Source of the DNA: Rhodobacteraceae bacterium CCMM004
Lineage (GTDB): Bacteria > Pseudomonadota > Alphaproteobacteria > Rhodobacterales > Rhodobacteraceae
Direction of reading: 5' to 3'
Assembly (NCBI GenBank): GCA_004005435.1
Contig: RZWH01000006.1
Coordinates: forward strand, 165,636 to 229,635
DNA length: 64,000 nucleotides
Shown here: in pieces, positions 52,927 through 62,858 of the stretch
Numbering within the stretch: position 1 is the first letter of the stretch
Layout of the letters: every line of letters starts with the position of its first letter
Notes under the pieces: generated by a model
What the model saw: only the letters and a program-made list of their open reading frames with translations
The model's database searches: none
Told to the model about the DNA's origin: nothing
Made by a program: the position numbers and the translations under genes

Positions 52927-53745
52927 ATGGCGTTTGCGCGGTGGGACGGTGTCGAGATGTGCAGCTATCCCGGGACGCCCCTGCGGTTTCGCGGGCCGCG
53001 GCGGCGGCTGGACGGCGATTACGTCGCCGTGTTGGGCGGGAGCGAGGCGTTCGGGCGCTATGTCGAGGACCCGTTCCCCGACCTCTTGCAGGACATACTG
53101 GGCCGGCGGGTGGTGAACCTCGCCGTCGAGAACGCCGGCCCCGACGTCTATCTCAACGATCCCACGGTGCTGTCCATGGCCGCTGGGGCGTCCGCACGCA
53201 TCCTCCAGGTGCCCGGCGCCCACACCCTGAGCAACCGGTTCTACAGCGTCCATCCCCGGCGCAACGACCGGCTGATCGGACCGTCCGCGATGCTCAGAGC
53301 GGTCTACCCGGAGGTGGATTTCACCGAGTTCCACTTCGTCCGGCACATGCTGGAGACGCTGCTGGCCGTGTCGCCGCCCCGCTTTGGCCTGGTGCGCGAG
53401 GAGTTGCGCCGCCTCTGGGTCGCGCGCACCAATCTCCTGTTGTCGCGGATCGGGCGGGCGGACGTGCTGGTGTGGCTGGGCGACCGGCTCCCCGACGACG
53501 CGGGCGAGAGCTTGCGCGACGGCGGCCCCCCTTTTGTAACCCGCGCGATGCTCAGCGGGCTGCGGGGGCGGATCGGCGAGCGGGTGGAGATGATGGCCGC
53601 GCGCCGCGATCTCGACGGCAAAACCTATCCGCCGGGCGAGCGGGCGGCGGCGCTGGCGCTGCCCGGACCGGCCGTGCACGAGGCGCTGGCCGACGCGCTG
53701 GCGCGCGCGCTCGCCGCCCCGGACGAGCGGGCCCGGTCCGCATGA
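52927..53745 (+). CDS. DUF6473 family protein
   Basis: A 272-residue protein with the DUF6473 hallmarks: LRFRGPRRRLDGDYVAVLGGSEAFGRYVE near residues 19-47, VNLAVENAGPDVYLNDPTVLSMAAGA, and SNRFYSVHPRRNDRL followed by VYPEVDFTEFHFVRHML. The early G-G-S-E and N-D-P-T blocks resemble GDSL/SGNH-like features. Function is unknown. In relatives it is often near sulfotransferase genes, but here it lies between hbd and etfA. Start ATG at 52927 gives the typical opening MAFARWDGVEM. Convergent with etfA. Confidence 0.83.
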   Translation: MAFARWDGVEMCSYPGTPLRFRGPRRRLDGDYVAVLGGSEAFGRYVEDPFPDLLQDILGRRVVNLAVENAGPDVYLNDPTVLSMAAGASARILQVPGAHTLSNRFYSVHPRRNDRLIGPSAMLRAVYPEVDFTEFHFVRHMLETLLAVSPPRFGLVREELRRLWVARTNLLLSRIGRADVLVWLGDRLPDDAGESLRDGGPPFVTRAMLSGLRGRIGERVEMMAARRDLDGKTYPPGERAAALALPGPAVHEALADALARALAAPDERARSA

Positions 53746-53761
53746 CCGGCCCGCCCGACGC

Positions 53762-54688
53762 TCAGAGCTTGTCGGTCAGTTCCGGCACGGCCTCGAACAG
53801 ATCCGCCACCAGGCCGTAGTCGGCGACCTGAAAGATCGGCGCCTCCTCGTCCTTGTTGATGGCGACGATGACCTTGCTGTCCTTCATACCCGCCAGGTGT
53901 TGGATCGCGCCCGAGATGCCGACGGCGATGTAGAGGTCCGGCGCCACCACCTTGCCCGTCTGCCCCACCTGCCAGTCGTTCGGGGCGTAGCCCGAGTCGA
54001 CCGCCGCGCGGGAGGCGCCCACCGCGGCGCCCAGCTTGTCGGCCAGCTTCTCGATCAGCGCGAACTGCTCTTCGCTGCCCAGGCCGCGGCCGCCCGACAC
54101 GACGATCCCGGCCGAGGTCAGCTCGGGGCGGTCGCTCTCGGCCACCTTGTCCTCGACCCACTCGGACAGGCCCGGGTTCTCCACTGCGCCCACGGTCTCG
54201 ATCGGGGCGTCGCCGCCCTCGGGGGCCGCGTCGAACGTGGAGGTGCGGATCGACACGACCTTCTTGGCGTCCTTCGACTTGACCGTCTGCACCGCGTTGC
54301 CGGCATAGATCGGCCGTTCGAAGGTATCGGCGTCGACGATGCCCGACACGTCCGAGATCACCATCACGTCGAGCAGAGCGGCGACCCGCGGCAGCACGTT
54401 CTTGGCGTCCGTGGTGGCCGGGGCCAGGATGTGGTCATAGTCGCCCGCCAGCGACACGATCAGCGCCGCGGTCGGTTCGGCCAGGCGATGGCCCAGCGAG
54501 GGATCCTCGGCCACCAGCACCTTGGCGACGCCGTCGATCTTGGCCGCCGTGGCGCCCGCGTCGGCGGCCGACGCGCCGGCGCACAGCACCGTCACATCGC
54601 CCAGATCCTTGGCCGCGGTCACCGCCTTGGCGGTCGCGTCCATGTTCAGTTGGCCGTCCGTGACCTCGGCCAGAAGCAGTACAGCCAT
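53762..54688 (-). CDS. etfA: Electron transfer flavoprotein alpha subunit
   Basis: EtfA carries the FAD that collects electrons from acyl-CoA dehydrogenases and passes them to ETF-quinone oxidoreductase. The 308-residue protein has the C-terminal FAD domain at about residues 200-290: [60 protein letters not shown] and [14 protein letters not shown]. Its N-terminal domain starts MAVLLLAEV. It directly follows etfB on the message, with no gap. Acceptors in this window include Mcd. Confidence 0.96.
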   Translation of the reverse strand: MAVLLLAEVTDGQLNMDATAKAVTAAKDLGDVTVLCAGASAADAGATAAKIDGVAKVLVAEDPSLGHRLAEPTAALIVSLAGDYDHILAPATTDAKNVLPRVAALLDVMVISDVSGIVDADTFERPIYAGNAVQTVKSKDAKKVVSIRTSTFDAAPEGGDAPIETVGAVENPGLSEWVEDKVAESDRPELTSAGIVVSGGRGLGSEEQFALIEKLADKLGAAVGASRAAVDSGYAPNDWQVGQTGKVVAPDLYIAVGISGAIQHLAGMKDSKVIVAINKDEEAPIFQVADYGLVADLFEAVPELTDKL

Positions 54689-55449
54689 CAGATCACCCCC
54701 GCTTCGTTCTTCAGCTTGTCCACCAACTCGTCCACCGAGCCGACCATCACGCCCGCCTTGCGCGCCTCGGGCTCGGCGGTCTTGACGATTTCCAGCCGCG
54801 GGCTGACGTCGACGCCATAGTCCTCGGCCGTCTTTTGCTCCAGCGGCTTCTTCTTAGCCTTCATGATGTTCGGCAACGTCGCATAGCGCGGCTCGTTCAG
54901 GCGCAGGTCGACCGTGACGACGGCCGGCATCTTGACCGCGACGGTCTGCAAACCGCCGTCCACCTCGCGGGTCACCTTGGCGGTGTCGCCGTCGATCTCG
55001 ACCTTCGACGCGAACGTCGCCTGGGACCACCCGAGGAGCGCCGACAGCATCTGCCCGGTGGCGTTCATGTCGTTGTCGATGGCCTGCTTGCCGGCCAGGA
55101 CCAGGCCGGGCTGTTCCTCGTCGATCACGGCCTTGAGCAGTTTGGCCACGGCCAGCGGCTCGATGTCGGTGTGCACGTCGTCGGCGGCGACGATCAGGAT
55201 CGCACGATCCGCGCCCATGGCCAGCGCCGTGCGCAGCGTCTCTTGCGCCTTGGCGACGCCGATGGAGACGGCGACGACTTCCTCGGCCGCGCCCTTTTCA
55301 CGCAGGCGGATCGCCTCTTCGACGGCGATCTCGTCGAAGGGGTTCATCGACATCTTGACGTTGGCGAGATCGACACCCGAACCGTCCGCCTTCACGCGGA
55401 CCTTCACGTTGTAGTCGATCACGCGTTTGACGGGCACGAGGACCTTCAT
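54688..55449 (-). CDS. etfB: Electron transfer flavoprotein beta subunit
   Basis: EtfB (253 residues) binds AMP and recognises the dehydrogenases. It opens [20 protein letters not shown] and contains [17 protein letters not shown] (the NPFDE/ETF-beta signature region) and [30 protein letters not shown]. The C-terminal ANYA-like recognition region reads [12 protein letters not shown]. The AAAGGAG site lies before the ATG at 55447-55449. It overlaps etfA by one base. The gap upstream holds a hairpin with CGTGGC-AAC-GCCACG. Confidence 0.96.
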   Translation of the reverse strand: MKVLVPVKRVIDYNVKVRVKADGSGVDLANVKMSMNPFDEIAVEEAIRLREKGAAEEVVAVSIGVAKAQETLRTALAMGADRAILIVAADDVHTDIEPLAVAKLLKAVIDEEQPGLVLAGKQAIDNDMNATGQMLSALLGWSQATFASKVEIDGDTAKVTREVDGGLQTVAVKMPAVVTVDLRLNEPRYATLPNIMKAKKKPLEQKTAEDYGVDVSPRLEIVKTAEPEARKAGVMVGSVDELVDKLKNEAGVI

Positions 55450-55529
55450 CGGCGCATCTCCTTTGTTCATCGGCGTCAGACCTAGCGGAGGGGGCCGAAC
55501 GGGGACAGAGAAAAATCGACACCGAGAGG

Positions 55530-55544
55530 CGTGGCAACGCCACG
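55530..55544. promoter_or_regulatory. Inverted repeat upstream of etfB
   Basis: CGTGGC and GCCACG form a perfect 6-bp inverted repeat around AAC. Outer GAGG (55525) and CCTC (55552) extend it with a bulge, so the etfB leader RNA could fold into a stem about 85 bases before the ATG. Protein binding or RNA folding are both possible. Confidence 0.4.
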
Positions 55545-55698
55545 TTTTGCGCCTCCACCGACCCGTCCCTTCATCTTGGGGCAGATACCCCACGGGGGTC
55601 GCCATCGACGCGCCATCGGTCCGAGCGACGATGGCGACGGGTGTGGGATCCCCGGACAGGCCCGGTGCAGATCCATGACTCTGGGTCCGAGTTTAAAT

Positions 55699-55725
55699 GC
55701 GCCCGGGCTTTGCCCTGCCGGGCGC
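55699..55725 (-). terminator. Hairpin downstream of pduO
   Basis: GCGCCCGG at 55699-55706 pairs perfectly with CCGGGCGC at 55718-55725. On the minus strand it follows the pduO stop by 29 bp and is trailed by ATTTAAACTC, AT-rich for this genome. It is likely a terminator. Confidence 0.55.
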
Positions 55726-55754
55726 CGACGGCTCCACTGGAGCCGCCACCGGTT

Positions 55755-56327
55755 TCACCGGTTCGCGCCCGGCACCCACAAGACGTCGGCGCGGCCGTCG
55801 TCGTTGGCGACCCGCGCGGCGACGAAGAACCAGTCCGACAGGCGGTTGAGATAGCGCACGGCCGCCGGGTTCACGTGCTCGACGGCCGCCAGTTCCAGGG
55901 TCAGCCGTTCGGCCCGCCGCACCACCGTCCGGCACAGATGCAGATGTGCCGCGAGGGCGCTGCCGCCGGGGAGGACGAAGCTGCGCAACGGCTCCAAGGC
56001 CGCGTTCATCCCGTCGATCTCACGCTCCAGGCGCTCGGTCTGGGCATCGGTCATGCGCAGGGGCGGATACTCGGCGTCGGCGTCCTTTTCCATGTCGGGA
56101 CGGCAGAGGTCTGCGCCCAGGTCGAACATGTCGTTCTGAATGGCCGCGAGGCGGGCGTCGAGGTCACCCTCGGCGTGCAGGCGGGCCAGCCCGACGGTGG
56201 CGTTGGCCTCGTCCACCGTGCCGTAGGCGGCGACGCGACCCGAATGCTTGGCCACCCGGGCGCCGTTGCCCAGAGCCGTGTCCCCGCCGTCGCCGGTGCG
56301 GGTGTAGATTTTGTTCAAAACGACCAT
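55755..56327 (-). CDS. pduO: Cob(I)yrinic acid a,c-diamide adenosyltransferase, PduO type
   Basis: The enzyme attaches the adenosyl group to cobalamin to make coenzyme B12. The 190-residue PduO/EutT-type helical-bundle protein has YTRTGDGGDTALGNGARV at residues 8-25, GTVDEANATVGLAR, and the C-terminal signature YLNRLSDWFFVAARVAN. B12 coenzyme serves methylmalonyl-CoA and ethylmalonyl-CoA mutases, which fit the pathway implied by mcd. It starts 3 bp after the small twin-helix gene on the same strand. Confidence 0.95.
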   Translation of the reverse strand: MVVLNKIYTRTGDGGDTALGNGARVAKHSGRVAAYGTVDEANATVGLARLHAEGDLDARLAAIQNDMFDLGADLCRPDMEKDADAEYPPLRMTDAQTERLEREIDGMNAALEPLRSFVLPGGSALAAHLHLCRTVVRRAERLTLELAAVEHVNPAAVRYLNRLSDWFFVAARVANDDGRADVLWVPGANR

Positions 56328-56330
56328 GGC

Positions 56331-56537
56331 TCAGCCTCCCATGCCGCGGAAGAAGACGAAGGCGAGGATCAGCACCACGGCGATGGCCTGGGCGTAGATG
56401 CGGTAGCGCATGATCCGGTTGGCGTGTTTTCGGTTGAAGTCGCCGCCGCGGGCGAAGCCCCCAATCCCGATCATCAGGATGACGAGAACCGCCAGGGTGG
56501 CGACGGCAACGAGAATGAACAGCGGGTCGTCCAGCAT
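56331..56537 (-). CDS. Twin transmembrane helix small protein
   Basis: A 68-residue protein with two hydrophobic helices (about residues 5-25, LFILVAVATLAVLVILMIGIG, and 46-64, IYAQAIAVVLILAFVFF) and a basic loop between them (FNRKHANRIMRYR). It matches the small HIG1-like twin-helix proteins found before pduO in Rhodobacterales. HIG1 proteins assist respiratory complexes, but that role is inferred. It ends 3 bp before pduO. Confidence 0.85.
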   Translation of the reverse strand: MLDDPLFILVAVATLAVLVILMIGIGGFARGGDFNRKHANRIMRYRIYAQAIAVVLILAFVFFRGMGG

Positions 56538-56598
56538 CGGGTATCCTCTGACGGCGTGGGCGGAAACCTAGGGGCGCAACGGGAAAAGGCGAACGGGC

Positions 56599-57426
56599 TC
56601 AGCCGCGCGAGAGGAGCGCGTCCAGCGCGCCGCGCGGCAGAATACGGCGCGCCAACCCCATCGCGCGGGTGGGCACGGTCACGTCGTAGCGGGCGCGCGG
56701 CTCTGGTGCGTTTAGCGCCAGGCGAAGCGCGTCGGTGACCGCCGAGGGGGGCAGCTCGAACCGTGTCTTTTGCGGATGGTAGAGGCGGTCGAGCAGAGTG
56801 GCGCGATACTGCTCGACGCGCGCCGACCGCTCCCAGTCGACCCAGCGCTCGAACTGCGCGATGGCGTTCTGCCGGAACGGGGTGCGGATCGGCCCCGGTG
56901 CGACCGTGATCACGTAGATCGGGGTATCCCGCATCTCGATCCGCAGGGTGTCGGTATAGCCTTCGATCGCATGCTTGGTGGCATTGTAGGCGCCGCGCCA
57001 GGGGGCCGCGACGATGCCGAGGACCGACGAGACGTTGACGATGCGGCCATGGCCTTGGGTCCGCATCGTCGGGATGACCCGGCGGGTCAGATCGTGCCAA
57101 CCGATGACATTGGCCTCGAAGATCGCGCGCAACGCGTCGGTGGGCATATCCTCCAGGGGACCGGGGATCGCGTAAGCGCCGTTGTTCACCAGCGCGCCCA
57201 GCCCGCCGCCCGTGGCCGACAGCACGCTGTCTACCGCTGCGGCGATGCTGGCGGGGTTCTCGTAATCGAGATGCACCGATTCCAGCCCCGCATCGCGCAG
57301 CGGCTCCATGTCCGCATCCTTGCGCACAGCGGCGAATACGCGCCATCCATGCGCTGCGAGGGTGAGGGCGGCATCGCGGCCGATCCCGCTGGAACACCCG
57401 GTGATGAGGACGGAGCGCGCGGTCAT
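56599..57426 (-). CDS. Short-chain dehydrogenase/reductase (SDR)
   Basis: A 275-residue classical SDR with the cofactor motif [16 protein letters not shown] (residues 9-24), [13 protein letters not shown] (the NNAG region, here NNGA), the catalytic Ser in NVSSVLGIV, and [16 protein letters not shown] with the Y-x-x-x-K pair. It likely reduces a carbonyl compound. The start is the ATG at 57424-57426; a longer form with MSRPMTARS is possible. It is separate from the twin-helix gene by 61 bp. Confidence 0.88.
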   Translation of the reverse strand: MTARSVLITGCSSGIGRDAALTLAAHGWRVFAAVRKDADMEPLRDAGLESVHLDYENPASIAAAVDSVLSATGGGLGALVNNGAYAIPGPLEDMPTDALRAIFEANVIGWHDLTRRVIPTMRTQGHGRIVNVSSVLGIVAAPWRGAYNATKHAIEGYTDTLRIEMRDTPIYVITVAPGPIRTPFRQNAIAQFERWVDWERSARVEQYRATLLDRLYHPQKTRFELPPSAVTDALRLALNAPEPRARYDVTVPTRAMGLARRILPRGALDALLSRG

Positions 57427-57469
57427 GGGCCGGGACATGGCCCGGCCCGCCGCGATTGGCAAGGGGGCG

Positions 57470-57973
57470 TCAGCTCTCTTGGACGGGCGCCAGGAAATCG
57501 CCGAAGATATAGGCGTCGAGACCGGTCTCGGACACCTGGATGCGCAGCCAGCCGTCGTCACGCCGGTCGAGGACGCGGGCGGTGTCGCCGCGCACGACCT
57601 GGCCCAGCACGGCCGTCCCGGTGGACGGTCCGGCGCGGAGGTTCACGCGGTTGCCGGTCACCTCCCACATCTCGGGCGTGCGGGCGAGCTTGGGCGCGGG
57701 GGTCGCGGCGACCTTGACCTCGGTGGCGGCGGCAGCGGCGGCGGCGGCACGTTCCGCTGCGGCGGCCTCGGTGGCGGCGAGGGCCATCTCGATGGCGGTG
57801 CGGCGGTCGTCGAGCGGCACCGGCGCGGTGCTCGCCTGGGCCTGAAGGAACCCGCCGGGCAGTTGTTCAGAGGCGCGCGCCACCTCAGTTGCGTCGTCGG
57901 CGGGCGGCTGCCCGGCGATGATCATGGTGGTGCCGATCGTGGCGCAGAGAAGCGTTGTCAGCCGCATCAACAT
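57470..57973 (-). CDS. SH3-domain envelope protein
   Basis: A 167-residue protein with an N-terminal signal/anchor ([20 protein letters not shown]). An Ala/Glu-rich linker (residues about 60-95) follows, and then a C-terminal bacterial SH3 domain (residues 103-160) with [23 protein letters not shown]. It resembles cell-wall-binding SH3 proteins. Two ATG codons (57971-57973 and 57965-57967) are possible. Divergent from parC, with an inverted repeat in the intervening 120 bp. Confidence 0.8.
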   Translation of the reverse strand: MLMRLTTLLCATIGTTMIIAGQPPADDATEVARASEQLPGGFLQAQASTAPVPLDDRRTAIEMALAATEAAAAERAAAAAAAATEVKVAATPAPKLARTPEMWEVTGNRVNLRAGPSTGTAVLGQVVRGDTARVLDRRDDGWLRIQVSETGLDAYIFGDFLAPVQES

Positions 57974-58000
57974 GTGGAACCTCGGTACGCTGGTGATACT

Positions 58001-58015
58001 GTTTGGTGTCCAAAC
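58001..58015. promoter_or_regulatory. Inverted repeat between the SH3 gene and parC
   Basis: GTTTGG and CCAAAC form a perfect 6-bp inverted repeat around TGT in the 120-bp region between the two divergent starts. Its location suits a repressor or dimeric regulator acting on either gene. No known site is recognised. Confidence 0.4.
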
Positions 58016-58093
58016 GCAGCGTCGGCGAAAAAGTTCACTCGTGGCGTCGCCGTCACGCTTGAGCGTCGTGGACGGCGGGCGTATCGCAGCGGG

Positions 58094-60406
58094 ATGAGCG
58101 AAACTCCCGACGCCCCGGATGCCTCGGCCCGCGCGCTGGCCGAGCCGCTGCGCCGCGCCATCGGCGAGCGCTATCTGCAATACGCGCTGTCGACGATCAT
58201 GCACCGCGCGCTGCCAGACGCCCGCGACGGGCTGAAGCCCGTCCACCGCCGCATCCTCTATGCCATGCGCGAGTTGCGCCTGGGGTCGTCCGGCGGGTTC
58301 CGCAAATCGGCCAAGATCTCGGGCGACGTGATGGGCAACTATCACCCCCACGGCGACAGCGCGATCTACGACGCCATGGCCCGGCTGGCGCAGGATTTCG
58401 TGATCCGCTACCCGCTGGTGGACGGGCAGGGCAACTTCGGCAACATCGACGGCGATAACCCGGCGGCCAGCCGCTATACCGAGGCGCGGATGACCGCGGC
58501 CGCCGAGGCGCTCTTGGAGGGGCTGGACGAGGACGCCGTCGATTTCCGCGACAACTACGACGGCACCCTGCGCGAGCCGGTGGTTCTGCCGGCGGCCTTC
58601 CCCAATCTCCTGGCCAACGGGTCGAGCGGTATCGCCGTCGGCATGGCCACCAACATCCCGCCGCACAATCTGGGCGAACTGATCGACGCCTGCCTGCACC
58701 TGATCCGCACGCCCGACGCCCGCGACGACACGCTGCTGAACTACGTGCAGGGGCCGGATTTCCCGACCGGCGGCGTCATCGTCGAGCCCAAGGAGAGCCT
58801 GGCCGAGACCTATCGCACGGGGCGCGGGGCCATCCGCCTGCGCGCCCGGTGGGAGCGTGAGGATCTGGGTCGCGGGCAGTGGCAGATCGTCGTGACCGAG
58901 ATCCCCTATCAGGTGCAGAAGGGCAAGCTGATCGAGAAGATCGCCGAGCTGATCCAGACCAAGAAGCTGCCGATCCTCGGCGACATCCGCGACGAGAGCG
59001 CCGACGACATCCGCCTGGTGCTTGAGCCGCGGTCGCGCAACGTGGATCCGGACGTGCTGATGGGGATGCTGTTCCGCCAGTCCGACCTGGAGGTGCGGTT
59101 CTCCATGAACATGAACGTGCTGATCGACGGGCGCACGCCCAAGGTCTGCTCGCTCAAGGAGGTGCTGCGCGCGTTCCTCGACCACCGGCGCGAGGTGCTG
59201 GGCCGCCGCTCGCGCCACCGCCTGGCCAAGATCGACCACCGGCTGGAGGTGCTGGAGGGGCTGATCGTCGCGTTCCTGAATCTCGACCGGGTGATCGACA
59301 TCATCCGCTACGACGACGACCCCAAGCGCGCGCTGATGTTCGAGGACTGGGGCCGGACCCATGTGCGCGCGGCCGAAGAGGCGTCCTATGTCTCGCCCCT
59401 GCCGCCCAGGTCGCCGGAGCCGGACCTGACCGAGCTGCAGGCCGAGGCGATCCTCAACATGCGCCTGCGCAGCCTGCGGCGGTTGGAGGAAATCGAGCTG
59501 ACGCGCGAGCAGGAGACGCTGCTCCGAGAGCGGGCGGCGTTGGAGGATCTGCTGGCCGATCCGTCCCGGCAATGGGGCCGGATCGCCGAGGAGCTGAAGG
59601 AGACGAAGAAAGCGTTCGGTCCCGGCCACCCCCGTGGCGCCCGTCTGACGAGTTTTGCCGACGCAGGGACGGTCGAGGAGGTGCCCCTGGAGGCGATGAT
59701 CGACCGCGAGCCGATCACCGTGGTGTGCAGCCAGATGGGCTGGATCCGCGCACTTTCGGGCCACGTGCCGCTGGACCGGGAGTTGAAGTTCAAGGACGGC
59801 GACGGCCCGCGCTACATCTTCCACGCCGAGACGACGGACAAGATCCTGCTCTTCGGCTCGAACGGGCGGTTCTACACGCTGGCCGCCAGCGCGCTGCCCG
59901 GCGGACGCGGGATGGGCGAGCCGGTGCGCCTGATCGTCGATCTGCCCAATGAGGCGGAGATCGTGGCGCTGTTCATCCACGACCCGGCCCGGCGGCTCCT
60001 GGTGGCGTCGACCGCCGGGGACGGCTTCGTCCTGCCCGAGGCCGAGGCGGCGGCCCAGACCCGCGCGGGCCGTCAGGTGTTGAACCTGCGCGCGCCCGCG
60101 AAGGCCGCGCTGGTCCGCCCGGTCGCTGGCGACCACGTGGCGGTGGTGGGCGAGAACCGCAAGGTCCTGATCTTTCCCCTGTCCGACCTGCCCGAGATGG
60201 GCCGGGGCAAGGGCGTGCGGCTCCAGAGCTATAAGGACGGCGGGCTGTCGGATGCCGTTACCTTCGACCTGGCCCAGGGGCTGAGTTGGAAGGACCCGGC
60301 GGGGCGGACCCGCACCGAAACCGCGCTGTCGGAGTGGCTGGGCCGCCGCGCGACCGCGGGACGGATGGCGCCGCGGGGGTTCCCCCGCGACAACAGGTTC
60401 ACGTGA
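58094..60406 (+). CDS. parC: DNA topoisomerase IV subunit A
   Basis: ParC unlinks daughter chromosomes together with ParE. The 770-residue protein has the winged-helix and tower domains of type II topoisomerases. It has the active-site Tyr128 in [10 protein letters not shown] and the quinolone-resistance region [14 protein letters not shown] near residues 81-94, apparently wild type. The short C-terminal domain (residues about 490-770) fits ParC rather than GyrA, which has a longer, GyrA-box-bearing end. The ATG at 58094 gives the family N-terminus [23 protein letters not shown]. Confidence 0.94.
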   Translation: MSETPDAPDASARALAEPLRRAIGERYLQYALSTIMHRALPDARDGLKPVHRRILYAMRELRLGSSGGFRKSAKISGDVMGNYHPHGDSAIYDAMARLAQDFVIRYPLVDGQGNFGNIDGDNPAASRYTEARMTAAAEALLEGLDEDAVDFRDNYDGTLREPVVLPAAFPNLLANGSSGIAVGMATNIPPHNLGELIDACLHLIRTPDARDDTLLNYVQGPDFPTGGVIVEPKESLAETYRTGRGAIRLRARWEREDLGRGQWQIVVTEIPYQVQKGKLIEKIAELIQTKKLPILGDIRDESADDIRLVLEPRSRNVDPDVLMGMLFRQSDLEVRFSMNMNVLIDGRTPKVCSLKEVLRAFLDHRREVLGRRSRHRLAKIDHRLEVLEGLIVAFLNLDRVIDIIRYDDDPKRALMFEDWGRTHVRAAEEASYVSPLPPRSPEPDLTELQAEAILNMRLRSLRRLEEIELTREQETLLRERAALEDLLADPSRQWGRIAEELKETKKAFGPGHPRGARLTSFADAGTVEEVPLEAMIDREPITVVCSQMGWIRALSGHVPLDRELKFKDGDGPRYIFHAETTDKILLFGSNGRFYTLAASALPGGRGMGEPVRLIVDLPNEAEIVALFIHDPARRLLVASTAGDGFVLPEAEAAAQTRAGRQVLNLRAPAKAALVRPVAGDHVAVVGENRKVLIFPLSDLPEMGRGKGVRLQSYKDGGLSDAVTFDLAQGLSWKDPAGRTRTETALSEWLGRRATAGRMAPRGFPRDNRFT

Positions 60407-60460
60407 AAGTATGCGCCGCATGGTGGACACCGGCGGCGCAATCGGCTCAATCCGCCCGTC

Positions 60461-61663
60461 ATGGAGATGACGCACCCGCCCATCGCGCATGACCGCCTCG
60501 CGACGGAGTTCGTCGGGCGGCGCGGCCCCCTGTTCTGGCTGGCGCTGCGCAGTGCGGTCCTGACGCTGCTGACCCTGGGCCTTTATCGGTTCTGGATGAA
60601 GACGCGACTGAGGCGCTACTACTGGTCTTCGGTGCGGCCCGGCGGCCTGCCCCTGGAGTACGTGGGCGAGCCGATGGAAAAGCTTCTGGGCTTTCTCATC
60701 GCGGTGGTCATCCTCGCGTTCTACATCGGCATCGTGAACCTGGCACTGATGTTCGGCAGCTTCGCGATCCTCCACGGCAACATGGCGGCCTATGTCCTGA
60801 GCTTCGTCGGGGTGATCCCGATCGTGTTCTACGCGCGCTACCGCGCGCGCCGTTATGTGCTGGCGCGGACCCGGTGGCGCGGCATCCGCTTCGGGGTCGA
60901 GCCCGGCGCCTGGGGCTATGCCTGGCGGGCGCTTTTGCACTGGGCGACGACGCTCTTGACCCTGGGGCTGCTCTGGCCGCGCATGACCTTCTGGTTAGAG
61001 AAATACCGCACCGACCGCACCCGCTATGGCATCCTGCGGCTGCACCAGGGGGGGCGGTGGACGATGCTGGTCCCGGCCTATGCCCACGTGCTGATCGGCG
61101 CGGTTTTCAGCCTTTTGGTCCTGATCCTACCCACGCTCGAAGGGCTGCCGCCGCTCTGGCCCATGCTCTTCGTCTTCGTGCCCTGGCTTCTCTACGGCAT
61201 CGTTCATTACCAGGTCACGGCGACCCGGATCCTCGCCGATTACAAGACCGCCGGGGGCTTGCGCCTCTCCGCCCGGCCGCGGCCCTGGCGGGTGGTGCGC
61301 ATCTATGCGCTGGGCACCGCCCTGACCGTGCTGGGGCTGGTCGCGCTGCTGATCGTCGTGGCGGCGGTGATGGTGGCGCTGTTCACGGCCTTCGGCGTGA
61401 CCAATATCGGCCGTCTGTTGGAGACCCAGGATCCGCCCCTGTGGCTGACCACCGCCGGGGCTGTCGCCGCCTACTTCGCGTTCTTCATCGCGCTGGGCGT
61501 GTTCCGGCACGTGTTCCTGACCCTGCCGCTTTGGCGCCACTATGCCGAGACGCTGGCCGTCGCTGGGACGGGACAGCTTTCGCGCGTCCGCCAGGTGCCC
61601 CGCGACCGCCACACCGAGGCCGAAGGCTTTGCCGAGGCGCTGGACCTGGGGGCGGCCATATGA
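60461..61663 (+). CDS. DUF898 (YjgN-like) membrane protein
   Basis: A 400-residue membrane protein with the DUF898 repeats: FVGRRGPLFWLALRSAVLTLLTLGLYRFWMKTRLRRYYWSSV near the start, YRARRYVLARTRWRGIRFGVEPGAWGYA, and a similar second half with YHVQVTATRILADY-like blocks. About eight hydrophobic helices are visible. Function is unknown. It overlaps the M48 peptidase gene by 4 bp (ATGA), which links it to that enzyme. Confidence 0.85.
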   Translation: MEMTHPPIAHDRLATEFVGRRGPLFWLALRSAVLTLLTLGLYRFWMKTRLRRYYWSSVRPGGLPLEYVGEPMEKLLGFLIAVVILAFYIGIVNLALMFGSFAILHGNMAAYVLSFVGVIPIVFYARYRARRYVLARTRWRGIRFGVEPGAWGYAWRALLHWATTLLTLGLLWPRMTFWLEKYRTDRTRYGILRLHQGGRWTMLVPAYAHVLIGAVFSLLVLILPTLEGLPPLWPMLFVFVPWLLYGIVHYQVTATRILADYKTAGGLRLSARPRPWRVVRIYALGTALTVLGLVALLIVVAAVMVALFTAFGVTNIGRLLETQDPPLWLTTAGAVAAYFAFFIALGVFRHVFLTLPLWRHYAETLAVAGTGQLSRVRQVPRDRHTEAEGFAEALDLGAAI

Positions 61664-62793
61664 GCACGGTCATCCACGTGGGTCCCAGGCCCGCCCGCTT
61701 CGTCGCCCGGGCCGAGCTGCTGGACGGGCGCCACGCCGCGCTCACGCCCGCCGCCATAGCCATCGACGAGGCCGCCCGGGCCCTGCGGATCGAGGCGCCG
61801 GGGCAGGCGCCGTGGCTCTGGCCCCTGACCGAGGTGCGCAGCATCCCCGACCAGGCCGACCGCAGCCGCATGGTGCTGGCGTGGACCGGCGATCCGGTGG
61901 CGCGGCTCCTCGTCGACGACGCCGAGGCTCAGTTCATCTTGCGTGCCCGCTGCCCCGACCTGCACCGCCGCCCGCGGCCCAAGGGGCTGGGCCGTTTGGG
62001 CCTCTGGGCGGTGGCCGCGGTGGGGGCGGTGGCGCTGATCGTGATGATCCTCGTCCCGGCCCTGGCGAATCGCCTGGCCGACTACCTCCCGCCCGAGGGC
62101 GAGCGGGCCCTGGGCGACACCACGCTGGGTCAGATCCGAGCCGCGCTCGACACCACCGGGGCCGGGGCACTGCCGGTCTGCGAGGGGCCCGAGGGGGTCG
62201 CGGCGCTGGACGCGCTGGCACAGCGGCTGACAGCTCCCGATCCGCTGCCCGCGCCGCTGACGGTCACCGTGCTCGACTTCGAAGGGATAAACGCGTTGGC
62301 GCTGCCGGGTGGGCACGTGGTGTTCTTTCGGGGACTGATCGACGCCGCCGAGAGCCCCGACGAGGTCGCCGGTGTCTTCGCCCATGAGCTGGGGCACGTG
62401 GCGGCCCGCGACCCCACCCGCATCGCCCTGCGGTCGGCGGGGTCGGTGGGCGTGTTGGGCCTCCTCTTCGGCGACTTCGCCGGTGGCGCGGTGGTGCTGT
62501 TCCTGACCGAGCGGCTGATCCAGGCGCGGTATTCGCAGGAGGTCGAGGCCGCCGCCGACGCCTTCGCCGTCGACCGCTTGCGCGCGGCTGGGATCGACCC
62601 CGGCGGTCTCGCCGACTTCTTCCAACGGTTGGCGGAGGAGCATGGAGACGACCGCGGTATCCTGGCGCACTTCGCCCACCACCCCGAGCTGATGGCGCGC
62701 ATCTCCGCGGTCCGCGCGCAGCCCTTCGAGGGCACGGCGACGCCGGCGCTCGCTCCCGACCAATGGGCGGCGCTCAGGGCGATCTGCGACTGA
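61660..62793 (+). CDS. M48-family zinc metalloprotease
   Basis: A 377-residue protein with one transmembrane helix (residues about 113-133) and an M48 domain. H242-E-L-G-H246 in VFAHELGHVAARDP is the zinc-binding and catalytic motif. The third ligand is the Glu near residue 295 in YSQEVEAAADAFAVD. The N-terminal 110 residues form a separate beta-rich domain. The protease part faces the periplasm or is inner-membrane anchored. Related enzymes (BepA/HtpX/LoiP group) act in membrane-protein quality control. It is co-translated with the DUF898 gene. Confidence 0.86.
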   Translation: MSTVIHVGPRPARFVARAELLDGRHAALTPAAIAIDEAARALRIEAPGQAPWLWPLTEVRSIPDQADRSRMVLAWTGDPVARLLVDDAEAQFILRARCPDLHRRPRPKGLGRLGLWAVAAVGAVALIVMILVPALANRLADYLPPEGERALGDTTLGQIRAALDTTGAGALPVCEGPEGVAALDALAQRLTAPDPLPAPLTVTVLDFEGINALALPGGHVVFFRGLIDAAESPDEVAGVFAHELGHVAARDPTRIALRSAGSVGVLGLLFGDFAGGAVVLFLTERLIQARYSQEVEAAADAFAVDRLRAAGIDPGGLADFFQRLAEEHGDDRGILAHFAHHPELMARISAVRAQPFEGTATPALAPDQWAALRAICD

Positions 62794-62858
62794 GCGCCGG
62801 CGTTGCACGCCTGTGCCGCCTCGGGTATCGGTTAGACCGTTCCAGTCCGGGTGTCGCG

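Larger units (their letters stand above)
55450..55754. promoter_or_regulatory. Region upstream of etfB with two hairpins
   Basis: This 305-bp gap lies between pduO and etfB on the minus strand. It holds a U-poor hairpin after the pduO stop (55699-55725) and an inverted repeat CGTGGC-AAC-GCCACG (55530-55544) near the AT-richer block AAAAATCG. The etfB promoter should lie near the latter. No gene is seen. Confidence 0.5.

Noticed and set aside
57470..60940. A very long open frame (over 1100 codons) antisense to parC
   Set aside because: High G+C with strong third-position bias keeps opposite frames open. The sense strand has full ParC motifs, and the antisense protein is Gly/Arg/Gln/His-rich low complexity. 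Only its last 167 codons form the real SH3 gene.
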